Shown one piece after another: positions 22,751-31,415 of a stretch of 45,827 bases of DNA. Under the pieces are notes generated by a model, which saw nothing but the letters and a program-made list of their open reading frames with translations, did no database searches and had not been told where the DNA came from. Both the position numbers and the translations under genes were made by a program. This stretch comes from Parabacteroides sp. (lineage in GTDB: Bacteria; Bacteroidota; Bacteroidia; Bacteroidales; Tannerellaceae). The stretch spans positions 1 through 45,827 of the forward strand of contig JALFJR010000107.1 of assembly GCA_022775005.1 (NCBI GenBank), in the 5' to 3' direction. Every line of letters starts with the position of its first letter. Positions within the stretch are counted from its first letter, which is position 1.

Positions 22751-25700
22751 TTACTTGACGGTCTTCAGCATCTCCTCCACCGCACGACGGAGCTGGGCAT
22801 CCTCACCACTGAGTTGCTGCTCAGGCGTGTTATAGACTTCGATGTCGGGTTGCAGCTGCTGGTTCTCCAAGTAGTTGCCTCGCATATCCTTTACACCTAC
22901 CTGCGGAATACCGAAAACCAACGTGTTGTCAATCTGTGTCTCCCACCACACGGCGGTCATCGTGCCCGGCACGGGTGCACCGATCAACTTACCGATGTTT
23001 AGCTCCTTATACACCCAAGGGAAGCCATGGGCGTTAGAATAGTTATCCTCACACATCAGCACGCAAGAGGGCTTCGTCCACTTGTTATAGGGGTCACTAC
23101 CGATGTATTGTCCTCGTGGCTCAAAGCGCTGATACTCCTTGCCGCTCAACAGCGTGGCCAGATCGTCGTGCAACCAGCCACCCCCATTGTGACGGGTGTC
23201 AATGATTACCGCTTTCTTCTGGCGGCAACGTCCTAAGAGGGCGGAATAGACCTCCCGGAAGCTCTCGCTGTTCATGCCACGCACATGCACATAGCCAATC
23301 TGTCCACCGGAGAGCTTATCGACCGTTTCCTCGCAATGCTTGATCCAACGCTTGTAGAGCAACTCCCGCTGATCGCCTTGGCTGATCGGCTTCACCTGCT
23401 CCTCAAAGCGGCGACCCGTAGCGGGATCGTAGATGGCTAAACGCACCTTCTTACCGGCCTTGCCGCTCAACAGCGGATAGTAGTCATTCTCCTTCGTCAG
23501 TTTCACACCATCAATCGCTTCAATCACACAGCCCTTGCGGATCTTCGTGTCCGCCTTCGTAAGCGGTCCCTTGGCAAGAATCTCCTCGATCTTCAAGCCC
23601 TCACCGCTGTAGGCATTGTCAAAGAAAGCACCTAAGGAGGCAGTCTCCGGGCAATTCATCGGTGCATAGTAGCGAGCGCCTGTGTGCGAGCCGTTCAGCT
23701 CACCCAACAGCTCTGAGAGCATCTCCTGGAAATCGTAGTTGTTGTTGATATGTGGGAGGAAGCGGGCGTAGGCCTTGCGATAGCCCTCCCAATCGATGCC
23801 CCGCAACGTGGGATCGTAAAACTTCTCCTTTGCCTGTCGCCAAGCATGCTCAAAGATATAGGCCCGCTCCTCGGCCGGACGGTAGTTGAACTCCGCCTGG
23901 AAGGGGATGTTCTTCTCTTTGTTGTCTTTCAGCTCAATCTTCTTCAGCTTACCCCGTGAGGTGAGGAAGAGGTTTTCCACCTTCTTGTCCGTGAGCAGCG
24001 TACCGCCACCGACCTCTTTCAGCAACAGCTTCGTGGAGCGCTCCTTCAAGTCCTGCTCCCAGAGGTCATAGCCCTTCTCGAAGGTGGCGCAATAGTAAAG
24101 CTTGTCGCCCTTTTGGCTCAGCACGGCATCGCCCAGATGCGACGAGTGGGCGGTCAAGCGGATCACCCGATCTTGGCGGTTGGCCAAGTCGAACTTCAAC
24201 GGCTCAACCGGTTTGTCGGCCTTCTCCTCCTTCTTATCAGCCTCCTTATCGTCCTTCTTGTCCTTCTGCTCATCATCCTCCAACAGGGCGGTCTCTTCCT
24301 TGCTCAGACGGAACTTGTCATACGCCTCACCGTCGAAGAACATGATGTAGATGTCTCGCTCGGCACCCCAGCTGCCGTGACTGCGATAACCTGCCCGGTC
24401 AGAGTTCCAGATCATCGCTTTGCCATCGAGCACCCACTTGGCGTTGCCATCCGAATAGCCGCTCTCCGTCAGGTTGGTCACCTCGCCACTGCCGTCGGCC
24501 TTCACCAAGGCTACGTCGCTATTGTTCCAACCGCCCACGCTGATATAGTCCACCAAGAGCCAGCGACTGTCGGGCGACCACTGATAGTGCTGATCGCCAT
24601 CGCTATAGGAATAGAGGTACTTGCCATCGAGCACCGTGCGAATCTGCTTCGTCGCCCGGTTCACCACCTTGAGCGTGGTGCGCTCCTCCAAATAGGCCAC
24701 CTCCTTACCATCCGGGGAATAGGTGGGTTGGAAAGAGGTCTTGCCATTCACCACAAGCGGCTCCTCCTGGATCTCGGGGGCATAGGTGAAGAGCTTGTCC
24801 TCATTGTTCTTCAACTTACTCTCATAGAGTCCCCAAGTGCCCTCCCGTTCAGCGGAATAGAGCAACGAACGACCATCAGGACTAAACTCGATGTTGCGCT
24901 CCTGCTGCGGGGTGTCGGTAATCTGACGGGTGGTCTCATATTCCACAGAAGTTACATACACATCTCCGTGAGTGATGAAAGCGACCTCCTTTGCGCTGGG
25001 TGACACGGCGATGTCGGTCGCACCCTCTCGCAGAAGACGTTGCACGAGATCTCGGCTACTGTTATCCTTGCGAATGCGGATATTCACCTTTTTCGGCTGC
25101 TCACCTTCACGCAGCGTGTAGATCTCACCGTCATAATCATAGCAGAGCAATCCCTGCTGAGAAGCGGTCAGATGCCGCACGGGGTGGAGCGTGTGCTGGG
25201 TGAGCTGCTTTGGCTGTCCACCGTTCAGGGAGGCTTTATAGACATTGAACGAGCCATTCTGCTCGCTCAGGTAGTAGTAGGACTGTCCATCGGGGGCCCA
25301 CACAGGATTCCGATCCTCACCACCGAAGGTAGTCAGCTTGCGGAACTGCTTCTGTCCGCTATCCGCCAACCAAATATCACGGGTGATAGAGGATTGGTGA
25401 TGCTTACGCCAGCTGTCCTCATAGCCCTTCCAGTCGTTGTAGAGCAACTGCTTACCGTCGGGGCTCACCGCCAAGTGATCCATATAGAGCGAGGAGTAGA
25501 GCTGTGGGCGATGACCCTCGGTATCTACCTCATAGACCTGCATGAAACGTGCGCCGGGGAACTGGATGTCCGTCGCATCCTGCATCACGTTAGCGTTGTA
25601 GAGCACATGGTTGTTATCCCGGAAAGCCACAGGGTATTCAGCCGCCGTGTGCGTAGTGAGGCGTTTGGGCTCACCACCCTGCTTGTCAATTAGATAAATG

Positions 25701-25969
25701 TCGAACTGTCCCTCGCGGTCAGAAGCAAATGCGATTTGTTTGCCATCAGGCGACCAAACGGGGCGGGTGTCCTGACCGGGATGGGAGGTCAACTGACGTG
25801 CCTCACCACCTGCGGTCGGCACAGTGAACAGATCTCCTTGATAGGAGAAGGCGATGGTCTGTCCATCGGGAGAAAGGGCGCAATAGCGCATCCAGAGCGG
25901 AGTCTCCTCCGCAAATGCTGCCGCCGTAGTGAAAGCGAACGTTAAGGCAGGAATCAATACCTTCTTCAT
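22751..25969 (-). CDS. Tricorn-like S41-family protease with N-terminal propellers
   Basis: The protein has 1072 residues and a signal peptide (MKKVLIPALTFAFTTAAAFA), so it is exported, unlike archaeal tricorn. The order follows tricorn: a TolB-type propeller (about 25-330, [30 protein letters not shown]), a second propeller (about 340-700), a PDZ-like region (about 830-890) and the S41 core. The catalytic His is probably His762 (NGSHTGA). The nucleophile is probably Ser978 in NYSNAHGF, aligned by the conserved GKLIG that follows. Residues around 570-595 form a Lys/Asp/Glu-rich linker. Tricorn enzymes degrade oligopeptides in a self-compartmentalised ring. It lies downstream of the M28 gene on the same strand, separated by a terminator. 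No TAnnTTTG box was found in the 163-bp upstream gap. Confidence 0.9.
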   Translation of the reverse strand: MKKVLIPALTFAFTTAAAFAEETPLWMRYCALSPDGQTIAFSYQGDLFTVPTAGGEARQLTSHPGQDTRPVWSPDGKQIAFASDREGQFDIYLIDKQGGEPKRLTTHTAAEYPVAFRDNNHVLYNANVMQDATDIQFPGARFMQVYEVDTEGHRPQLYSSLYMDHLAVSPDGKQLLYNDWKGYEDSWRKHHQSSITRDIWLADSGQKQFRKLTTFGGEDRNPVWAPDGQSYYYLSEQNGSFNVYKASLNGGQPKQLTQHTLHPVRHLTASQQGLLCYDYDGEIYTLREGEQPKKVNIRIRKDNSSRDLVQRLLREGATDIAVSPSAKEVAFITHGDVYVTSVEYETTRQITDTPQQERNIEFSPDGRSLLYSAEREGTWGLYESKLKNNEDKLFTYAPEIQEEPLVVNGKTSFQPTYSPDGKEVAYLEERTTLKVVNRATKQIRTVLDGKYLYSYSDGDQHYQWSPDSRWLLVDYISVGGWNNSDVALVKADGSGEVTNLTESGYSDGNAKWVLDGKAMIWNSDRAGYRSHGSWGAERDIYIMFFDGEAYDKFRLSKEETALLEDDEQKDKKDDKEADKKEEKADKPVEPLKFDLANRQDRVIRLTAHSSHLGDAVLSQKGDKLYYCATFEKGYDLWEQDLKERSTKLLLKEVGGGTLLTDKKVENLFLTSRGKLKKIELKDNKEKNIPFQAEFNYRPAEERAYIFEHAWRQAKEKFYDPTLRGIDWEGYRKAYARFLPHINNNYDFQEMLSELLGELNGSHTGARYYAPMNCPETASLGAFFDNAYSGEGLKIEEILAKGPLTKADTKIRKGCVIEAIDGVKLTKENDYYPLLSGKAGKKVRLAIYDPATGRRFEEQVKPISQGDQRELLYKRWIKHCEETVDKLSGGQIGYVHVRGMNSESFREVYSALLGRCRQKKAVIIDTRHNGGGWLHDDLATLLSGKEYQRFEPRGQYIGSDPYNKWTKPSCVLMCEDNYSNAHGFPWVYKELNIGKLIGAPVPGTMTAVWWETQIDNTLVFGIPQVGVKDMRGNYLENQQLQPDIEVYNTPEQQLSGEDAQLRRAVEEMLKTVK

Positions 25970-26042
25970 ACTATTCTATTTAATGATTTTACAATTTGTT
26001 TATATGCTGACAAAGGTCGGTAAAAAGTGGCACATTCACACA

Positions 26043-26087
26043 AAAAAATCGGCACAAAGCCCCGAAATCACTTCGCTACCTTGTGCC
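26043..26087 (-). terminator. Terminator of the M28 peptidase gene
   Basis: GGCACAA (26051-26057) and TTGTGCC (26081-26087) pair; on the minus strand the stem is followed by GATTTTTTTG. The hairpin begins 46 bp after the M28 stop (26133), so it separates M28 from the tricorn-like gene. Confidence 0.75.
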
Positions 26088-26132
26088 ATTTGTTTCACCT
26101 ATGAAATTATGAAAAATGATATCTATGTACTT

Positions 26133-27671
26133 TTAAAATAGGCCACCCTTCGGAGTATTCTCCGGATAGCCCGGCTTCACCGGAACGCGGGCATTGTCCA
26201 TAGCCGCATTCAAGACAAGCCATGCCGTAATCGCCGCATCCACCTTCAAGTCACTCAATGAGAGCCGCTCGTAGGTGTCCATCGTCGTATGATAGGTGCG
26301 GTCATACTCCAATTCATCCTGAATAAACTGATAGGCTGGCAATCCCATACGATCAAACGCCATGTGATCCGTACCTCCGGTCTTACGCAGCGAGAGTGTC
26401 TTGAATCCTAACGATTCAAACGGTTTTTTCCACGTCTCGAAGAAGGGAACAGCCAGGTCATTCTCCTCCAAATAGATGCCACGGAATCGACCAGAGCCAT
26501 TGTCCATATTCAGATAGAGTGCGAAGTTGTTGTAACCGGGCAATGCCTTGCCCTTCTCACCGTCATAGAGATACTGATTTGCATAACCACGTGAACCATA
26601 AAGACCCTGTTCCTCACCTCCCCAAAGGGCAATGCGGATCGTACGTTTCGGTTGGATATTCATGGCTTTCAAGATGCGCATGGCTTCCATCATCACAATG
26701 CAACCGGAAGCATTGTCAGCAGCACCTGTACTACCATGCCAAGAGTCGAGATGTGCGCCAATCAGGACAATCTCATTCTTCAACTTTGGATCCGTGCCTG
26801 GGATCTCGGCAATCACATTGTTTATCTTCGTGTTGTTCGTGAAGCTGTTCTTGATCTCCAACTCCATTTCCACCTTCTCGCCCCTCTTCAGCAAGCGAGC
26901 CATACGGCCGTGATCCTCGATCGGCAGGATAATCTCCGGAGTCGGCTCCGGATCTCCCTGCTTGTATTGCACGCCACGTGAGCTGGGCACATTGAAGACA
27001 CCGCTGCCACTCACCACAGCCAATGCATTCTCGCTCTTCAAGAACTGGCTGATGGCATTCTGCAACTCACGCATTGCCTGCCAGTTGCCTGGCATACGTC
27101 TGCGATTGGAGGGACGGGGATCTTGTGCCAACTCGACCAGTTGCTCCTCCGTATAACGAGAAGCTAATGGCTCAAATTTGATCTCGTAGGTCTGTTGCAC
27201 GGGCATCAATACAATCTTCCCCGCCAACTTTCCTTTGTATTTCTCCAAGTCAGCCTTTTCCTGTACATCGAGCAGAACACATTCACCTTTGACCAAACCG
27301 TTGGTACTGCCCGACCAAGCCTTAGGATTCGCCGCAAAGCTGCAATAATAGGGGGCCGTCATCGCCACGTAGTTCTTCTCGTTGTCCCAGCCACCCTTTT
27401 CAAACTCATAGGCAAACTCAGCACGGGGATTGGAAAGACCCATCTCCTTCAATTTGTCGATCACCAATCCCTCCGCACGTAATTTCATTTGTGAAGCAGC
27501 CAAGCGAGAACCCAATTCATCGGTCATAAACTCAGAGAGTTCCTCTACCTGGGAATGGTTAAAAGCTTGATCTTTTACTCGGAATGCCAGATTGTCACCT
27601 AAACAAGTCTGCGCATAGGTCGAAACACTTGCCGCACAAGCTACGACCATCATTAGTACTGTTCTTTTCAT
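26133..27671 (-). CDS. Exported M28-family zinc aminopeptidase
   Basis: From the ATG at 27671 the product has 512 residues with signal peptide MKRTVLMMVVACAASVSTYA. In-frame ATGs nine and two codons earlier are possible but weaken the signal. A protease-associated insert occupies about 125-250. The M28 co-catalytic zinc site is complete: His307 and Asp309 (GAHLDSW), bridging Asp319 (AADNASG), general base Glu353 with ligand Glu354 (WGGEEQG), Asp390 (NMDNGSG) and His436 (GGTDHMAF). Members remove N-terminal residues, or act as carboxypeptidase Q-like enzymes; the distinction cannot be made here. Its export and its neighbours, the tricorn-like and M14 enzymes, suggest peptide digestion in the periplasm. 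Confidence 0.92.
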   Translation of the reverse strand: MKRTVLMMVVACAASVSTYAQTCLGDNLAFRVKDQAFNHSQVEELSEFMTDELGSRLAASQMKLRAEGLVIDKLKEMGLSNPRAEFAYEFEKGGWDNEKNYVAMTAPYYCSFAANPKAWSGSTNGLVKGECVLLDVQEKADLEKYKGKLAGKIVLMPVQQTYEIKFEPLASRYTEEQLVELAQDPRPSNRRRMPGNWQAMRELQNAISQFLKSENALAVVSGSGVFNVPSSRGVQYKQGDPEPTPEIILPIEDHGRMARLLKRGEKVEMELEIKNSFTNNTKINNVIAEIPGTDPKLKNEIVLIGAHLDSWHGSTGAADNASGCIVMMEAMRILKAMNIQPKRTIRIALWGGEEQGLYGSRGYANQYLYDGEKGKALPGYNNFALYLNMDNGSGRFRGIYLEENDLAVPFFETWKKPFESLGFKTLSLRKTGGTDHMAFDRMGLPAYQFIQDELEYDRTYHTTMDTYERLSLSDLKVDAAITAWLVLNAAMDNARVPVKPGYPENTPKGGLF

Positions 27672-27714
27672 ACACATGAATTTGTTGAATAAATACATTG
27701 TTCGAAACCGCCCC

Positions 27715-27722
27715 CAAAAGTA
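27715..27722 (-). promoter_or_regulatory. Candidate promoter of the M28 gene, -7 box TACTTTTG
   Basis: The minus strand reads TACTTTTG, a match to TAnnTTTG, 44 bp before the ATG at 27671. Confidence 0.55.
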
Positions 27723-27760
27723 CGATTAATTCAAACATCTGTTTTCCTTGACTACAAAAA

Positions 27761-27800
27761 TATTTTTCTCCAGTTAGGAAAAAATATTTCTCCAACTGGA
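27761..27800 (-). terminator. Terminator of the TSUP permease gene
   Basis: TCCAGTT (27769-27775) and AACTGGA (27794-27800) pair, followed on the minus strand by a T-rich tract, starting 9 bp after the TSUP stop. It shares the sequence CCAGTTAGGAAAAAATAT with the sufS terminator, so the two are related copies. Confidence 0.75.
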
Positions 27801-27808
27801 AAAAAACA

Positions 27809-28564
27809 TTACAGGAACAGCTCGTAGCAGAGTTTCAGGAAGAAGAGCGTCAACACCACAATAATAACGGGCTTGACAAATCCGGTACCTTTGCTGACGA
27901 AATAGCGAGCACCAAGGTAATTGCCCACGATACTGAAAACAGCCGCAGCAATCGCCAGAGGCATCCACACCACACCATGCGTTAAGAAGACCGCCAAAGC
28001 GGCTACATTGGTAGAGAGGTTGATCACCTTCGTGATTCCGGCCGCCTCGTTCAAGCTGACATGGGCGACAGCGGTCAGCAGGAGCATGAGGAAAGTACCT
28101 GTGCCCGGGCCATAGAAGCCGTCGTAAATACCTATCACAAAGCTTAACGCCGCTACGATCAAGATGGTCAAACGATTAGAATAGGGTGGATTATCGGATT
28201 GCAACGCCTTCTTGTTCAACACGTATGCGCCAGTCAACGGGAGGATGATCAACATAATGATCTTAAAGGTATCGGAGGCCACTAAGAGAGCTAATCGAGC
28301 ACCCAACCAAGAACCCAAAAGTGCCAAGACAACCGCTGGCAACACCCTCCGCCAACGGATAAATCCACGACGAGCGAACTGCCAAGTGGCTACACAGGTA
28401 CCACAACAAGAACCAAACTTATTCGTGCCAATGGCTGCATGAGGGGGAAGTCCCGCAATCAGATAGGCCGGAAGGGAGATCAAACCGCCACCGCCGGCAA
28501 TGGCATCAATAAATCCGGCTAAGCCCACCAAGGGGCAGACAATCACAAATGTCCAAATATCCAT
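27809..28564 (-). CDS. TSUP-family (TauE/SafE) membrane transporter
   Basis: The product has 251 residues and about eight hydrophobic segments. The two internal repeats carry the family motifs: GFIDAIAGGGGLISLPA near the N-terminus with GTNKFGS after it, and GIYDGFYGPGTGTFL at the start of the second half. Family members move sulfite, organosulfonates, sulfoacetate or other sulfur compounds; the substrate here is not determinable. It has its own -7 box (28584-28591) and follows the LytTR regulator gene by 33 bp, so it may also be reached by read-through from the two-component operon. Confidence 0.9.
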   Translation of the reverse strand: MDIWTFVIVCPLVGLAGFIDAIAGGGGLISLPAYLIAGLPPHAAIGTNKFGSCCGTCVATWQFARRGFIRWRRVLPAVVLALLGSWLGARLALLVASDTFKIIMLIILPLTGAYVLNKKALQSDNPPYSNRLTILIVAALSFVIGIYDGFYGPGTGTFLMLLLTAVAHVSLNEAAGITKVINLSTNVAALAVFLTHGVVWMPLAIAAAVFSIVGNYLGARYFVSKGTGFVKPVIIVVLTLFFLKLCYELFL

Positions 28565-28583
28565 CGTTTGTTATTTTGAGCAG

Positions 28584-28591
28584 CAAAGATA
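28584..28591 (-). promoter_or_regulatory. Candidate promoter of the TSUP gene, -7 box TATCTTTG
   Basis: The minus strand reads TATCTTTG, matching TAnnTTTG, 20 bp upstream of the ATG at 28564 and inside the 33-bp gap after the response regulator gene. Confidence 0.55.
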
Positions 28592-28597
28592 GTAGAT

Positions 28598-29365
28598 TTA
28601 TTTATTCCCGCCCATGAACCACTCCTTGAACTCGCTGGCCCGCACCTTGCTGACAATGATGCGTTCGGCAGTCGGCAACGTGAGGTTGATCGCCAATCGA
28701 TTGTTGAACCACAGATCAATGTCTCTGACGGCTTGCCGAGCGATCAGGTACTGGCGATTGGCCCGGAAAAAGCGATCGGGATCCAATCGCTCCGTCAGTT
28801 CATCCATTGTCTGCGGAAGGTCATACACCTTTCCCTCCAGCGTCACCACCTTCACTTGCCCCTCTGCGATGAAGCCATAGGCGATGCGATCCACCGCCAA
28901 AGGGAGCAACTTATCGCCCTTCATGGGAATCAGGAAATGAGAGGGATAACGCTCCGCTTTCTGTAAGGAATGAATGAGTTGCTTGAAATCCGCTCCATCC
29001 GTGCGAGGTGCGCATAAATGGTGCAACTTCTGCAACGCCGCACGCATCTCCTCCTCGCCAATCGGTTTCAGGAGGTAATCAATGCTATTGACCTTGAACG
29101 CCCGCAGGGCATATTCATCGTAGGCCGTCGTGAAAATCACCGGACAACGGATCTCCACCTTCTCAAACAGCTCAAACGCAGAGCCATCCGCCAAATGAAT
29201 ATCGACAAAGATCAACTCAGGCATCGAATGCGTGGCAAACCAATCCAAGGCATCTTCCACACTGTCTAACACCTCGATCACCTCCACCTCCGGGGCTACC
29301 CTCGCCAATACAGCCTGCAAGTTGCGCACAGCCGCCTTCTCATCCTCTATAATAAGTGCTTTCAT
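28598..29365 (-). CDS. LytTR-family response regulator
   Basis: The product has 255 residues. The receiver domain (1-120) has the acidic pair in IIEDE, phospho-acceptor Asp55 (LIFVDIHLADG), the conserved Thr80 region (FTTAYDEYAL) and Lys100 (YLLKP). The C-terminal LytTR DNA-binding domain (about 145-250) is recognisable from IAYGFIAEGQVKVVTLEGK, RFFRANRQYLI and ERIIVSKVRASEFKEW. Its start overlaps the stop of the kinase gene by four bases (ATGA), showing translational coupling. LytTR regulators usually bind paired direct repeats; I did not find a convincing pair upstream of the efflux genes. Confidence 0.93.
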   Translation of the reverse strand: MKALIIEDEKAAVRNLQAVLARVAPEVEVIEVLDSVEDALDWFATHSMPELIFVDIHLADGSAFELFEKVEIRCPVIFTTAYDEYALRAFKVNSIDYLLKPIGEEEMRAALQKLHHLCAPRTDGADFKQLIHSLQKAERYPSHFLIPMKGDKLLPLAVDRIAYGFIAEGQVKVVTLEGKVYDLPQTMDELTERLDPDRFFRANRQYLIARQAVRDIDLWFNNRLAINLTLPTAERIIVSKVRASEFKEWFMGGNK

Positions 29366-30441
29366 TCGATGCTCGATTTATGTTGTAAAGGAAGCGTCGC
29401 CCGGAAACAGCCCTCCGCCTCCGAGATCTGAATGGCTTGCCCGAAAAGCAGGTCGTAGCGTTTGGACAGATTGGCCAATCCTACTCCCGTCCCGGCGGGG
29501 CAATCTCGTCGGGGTTGCAGATTGTTCGCCACCAGCAAACCGTGCGCATTCGGCTCCTCGGAAAGTGTTACGGTACGAATGGCGATGGTGAGTGGCTTAC
29601 GGCGACTGATCTCATTATGTTTGATGGCATTCTCCACCAAGGTCTGCACCGAGAGCGGCGGCAACAGGTCGTCGAGCCAAGCCGGATTCACCTCCACCTC
29701 GAAGCGCAGGTTCTCTTCATAGCGCATCTGCATCAAGTAGCGATAGGCCTCCACGAAATCCATCTCCTCCCGCAAGGTCACAGTCTGTCCCACATTCTCC
29801 TGAAGGGTGTAGCGAAGTACCCGGGATAGTTCACGAATATAATCCTCCGCCTTGTCGGGTTGCTCGCGCACCAACGACTGCAACGTGTTCAAGGAGTTGA
29901 AGAGCATGTGGGGATTCAGTTGATTCTTCAGCGCCAAGTATTGATTACGACTGTTCTCTGCCTGCAAGGCGCTATTCTGCACTACCATCGCTTGATGCGC
30001 ACGAATCAAGTAATAGATGTAGCAGGTGCCATTTACGATCAAGATGACGACCAGGTCGCGGATCGGATGCAGGTAGAGATGGATACGGGAATGGATGGCG
30101 GGGATGCCCCACTCATGATGCAGGAAGACGAACAGCTCACCCAACAGCTTACTGAGCAACCAGGTCACGCAGAAAGAGAGTCCCAGCGTCCACCAACGCA
30201 TCCGAATGGTCGGGTCGTTGAAACGGAAGAAACGCAGGTTAATGAGAAACAACAACCAGAAAGAGAACGACGCATAGGCAATCTCGACCAACACCTCCAC
30301 GGGGGAGAGGTGTTGAAAGAGCTGCTTATTGCCCCAAGCGTCGGTCAACGACAGCAACTCCGGGAAATGGATCAGGCAGCCGACCAGCAACGAGATGCCG
30401 ATCAACAACCCCAACTCCTTCTTTTGCCACACACGTTTCAT
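29362..30441 (-). CDS. LytS-type sensor histidine kinase
   Basis: The protein has 359 residues. Four hydrophobic segments fill about 10-145 and there is no large periplasmic sensor domain. The kinase region is of the His_kinase (PF06580) type: phospho-acceptor His178 in LKNQLNPHMLFNSLN, N-box TLVENAIKHN with Asn271, and a G-box GTGVGLANL near 317-325. It forms a coupled pair with the LytTR regulator. The gene has its own -7 box (30467-30474) but lies only 49 bp beyond the efflux adaptor on the same strand, so it may sense a membrane or metal signal relevant to the pump (inference from position). Confidence 0.92.
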   Translation of the reverse strand: MKRVWQKKELGLLIGISLLVGCLIHFPELLSLTDAWGNKQLFQHLSPVEVLVEIAYASFSFWLLFLINLRFFRFNDPTIRMRWWTLGLSFCVTWLLSKLLGELFVFLHHEWGIPAIHSRIHLYLHPIRDLVVILIVNGTCYIYYLIRAHQAMVVQNSALQAENSRNQYLALKNQLNPHMLFNSLNTLQSLVREQPDKAEDYIRELSRVLRYTLQENVGQTVTLREEMDFVEAYRYLMQMRYEENLRFEVEVNPAWLDDLLPPLSVQTLVENAIKHNEISRRKPLTIAIRTVTLSEEPNAHGLLVANNLQPRRDCPAGTGVGLANLSKRYDLLFGQAIQISEAEGCFRATLPLQHKSSIE

Positions 30442-30466
30442 ACGTCTCTTTTCCGTTCAGCGGACG

Positions 30467-30474
30467 CAAAGATA
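30467..30474 (-). promoter_or_regulatory. Candidate promoter of the kinase-regulator pair, -7 box TATCTTTG
   Basis: The minus strand reads TATCTTTG, matching TAnnTTTG, 26 bp before the kinase ATG and 16 bp after the end of the adaptor gene. Confidence 0.55.
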
Positions 30475-30489
30475 ACGACTTTCCGCTCG

Positions 30490-31392
30490 CTATCGCTCCA
30501 CGAAGGCAGAAACATACATGCCCGGACGGAAAAGCGCGTGTTGCGTCTTCACCTTGGCATAAAGTTCCACCGAACGATTCACCTCATCCACCTGCTGACC
30601 GATGGAGATCAAGGTTGCCTCGAAGGTCTCATCACCCAAACCATTTACCCGGAACTTCAGCGGAGCGCCTACCTCCAAACCTGCCAGATCCTTCTCGTAG
30701 GCGGTCAGTCGCAACAGCGCTTGCCGCTTGTCAATCAACTCACAGAGCGCTTCCCCCGCCTGCACGTAGCTGCCCAAGTTAATCTTTACCGCACCTAAAT
30801 AGCCGCCGATTGGTGCTTTTACCTCTAAGTAGGGCACAATGCCAGCCGTTGCCAACCGTTCCGGATCGACCCCTAACAGACGGAGTTGCGCGGCGGCAGC
30901 CTCCGCCCGGCTCTTCATGGAGAGCCAATCGGCCTCGCTCTGTTGCAACCGCTTTTGCGAAGCGACCTCAGCTTGCGAAAGGGTTTTCTGCCGTTTATAC
31001 TCCTCCTCCAAGAAGCGCAGTTGCGCCCGGCTCTCCAAATAGGTCTGTTGTAGTTGGATAAACTCCGGATTCTCCAAGGTAGCTAATAGCGTACCCTGCG
31101 CCACATAATTGCCCGACAAGAGGGAGAGTGTACGCACCACGCCTCCCATCGTCAGCGTCACGGTCGCTAACCGCTCTGGCGGAATCTCCAACGTGCCGTT
31201 AAATGCCGCACTACGTGCTTGCACGGTCGCTTCGGTCGTTCCATCTACAGCCGTGGTGTCAGTTTGTGCGGCGGGCTTTACCTCCGCCGTCGTTTCTTGC
31301 GAGGTGCTACTCGTTGTCTCCTCCGCTTGCGGCTGCTCTCCTCCGCAGGCCATCAAGCCTGCGATTCCTATCCATAGCATGATTCTTTTCAT
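30490..31392 (-). CDS. RND efflux periplasmic adaptor lipoprotein (CusB/CzcB-like), short
   Basis: The product has 300 residues with a lipobox GLMAC (Cys16), followed by a Ser/Thr/Glu-rich linker (about 20-62). A membrane-fusion core follows: a barrel-sandwich hybrid half (VTLTMGGVVRTLSLLSGNYV), a coiled-coil hairpin (about 110-172, LQQTYLESRAQLRFLEEEYK), the second half (VKAPIGGYLGAVKINLGSYV), and a beta-barrel domain ending FRPGMYVSAFVER. Family members normally continue for a further 60-100 residues as a membrane-proximal domain. Here a TAG follows at once and no matching sequence is visible in the other frames, so the protein is naturally or secondarily short. It is co-transcribed with the RND pump (23-bp gap). 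Confidence 0.88.
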   Translation of the reverse strand: MKRIMLWIGIAGLMACGGEQPQAEETTSSTSQETTAEVKPAAQTDTTAVDGTTEATVQARSAAFNGTLEIPPERLATVTLTMGGVVRTLSLLSGNYVAQGTLLATLENPEFIQLQQTYLESRAQLRFLEEEYKRQKTLSQAEVASQKRLQQSEADWLSMKSRAEAAAAQLRLLGVDPERLATAGIVPYLEVKAPIGGYLGAVKINLGSYVQAGEALCELIDKRQALLRLTAYEKDLAGLEVGAPLKFRVNGLGDETFEATLISIGQQVDEVNRSVELYAKVKTQHALFRPGMYVSAFVER

Positions 31393-31415
31393 CGCTTTAT
31401 ACCTTATATATATAC

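Noticed and set aside
24113-25003. 296-codon plus-strand frame antisense to the tricorn-like gene
   Set aside because: A shadow of the strong coding frame on the minus strand, with low-complexity composition and no signal or family features.
30442-30489. Frameshift as the cause of the short RND adaptor
   Set aside because: The other frames after the stop show no adaptor-like sequence; instead a promoter box for the kinase follows within 16 bp.
29860-30798. 312-codon plus-strand frame over the kinase and adaptor genes
   Set aside because: It crosses two well-supported minus-strand genes and has Gln/His-rich antisense composition.
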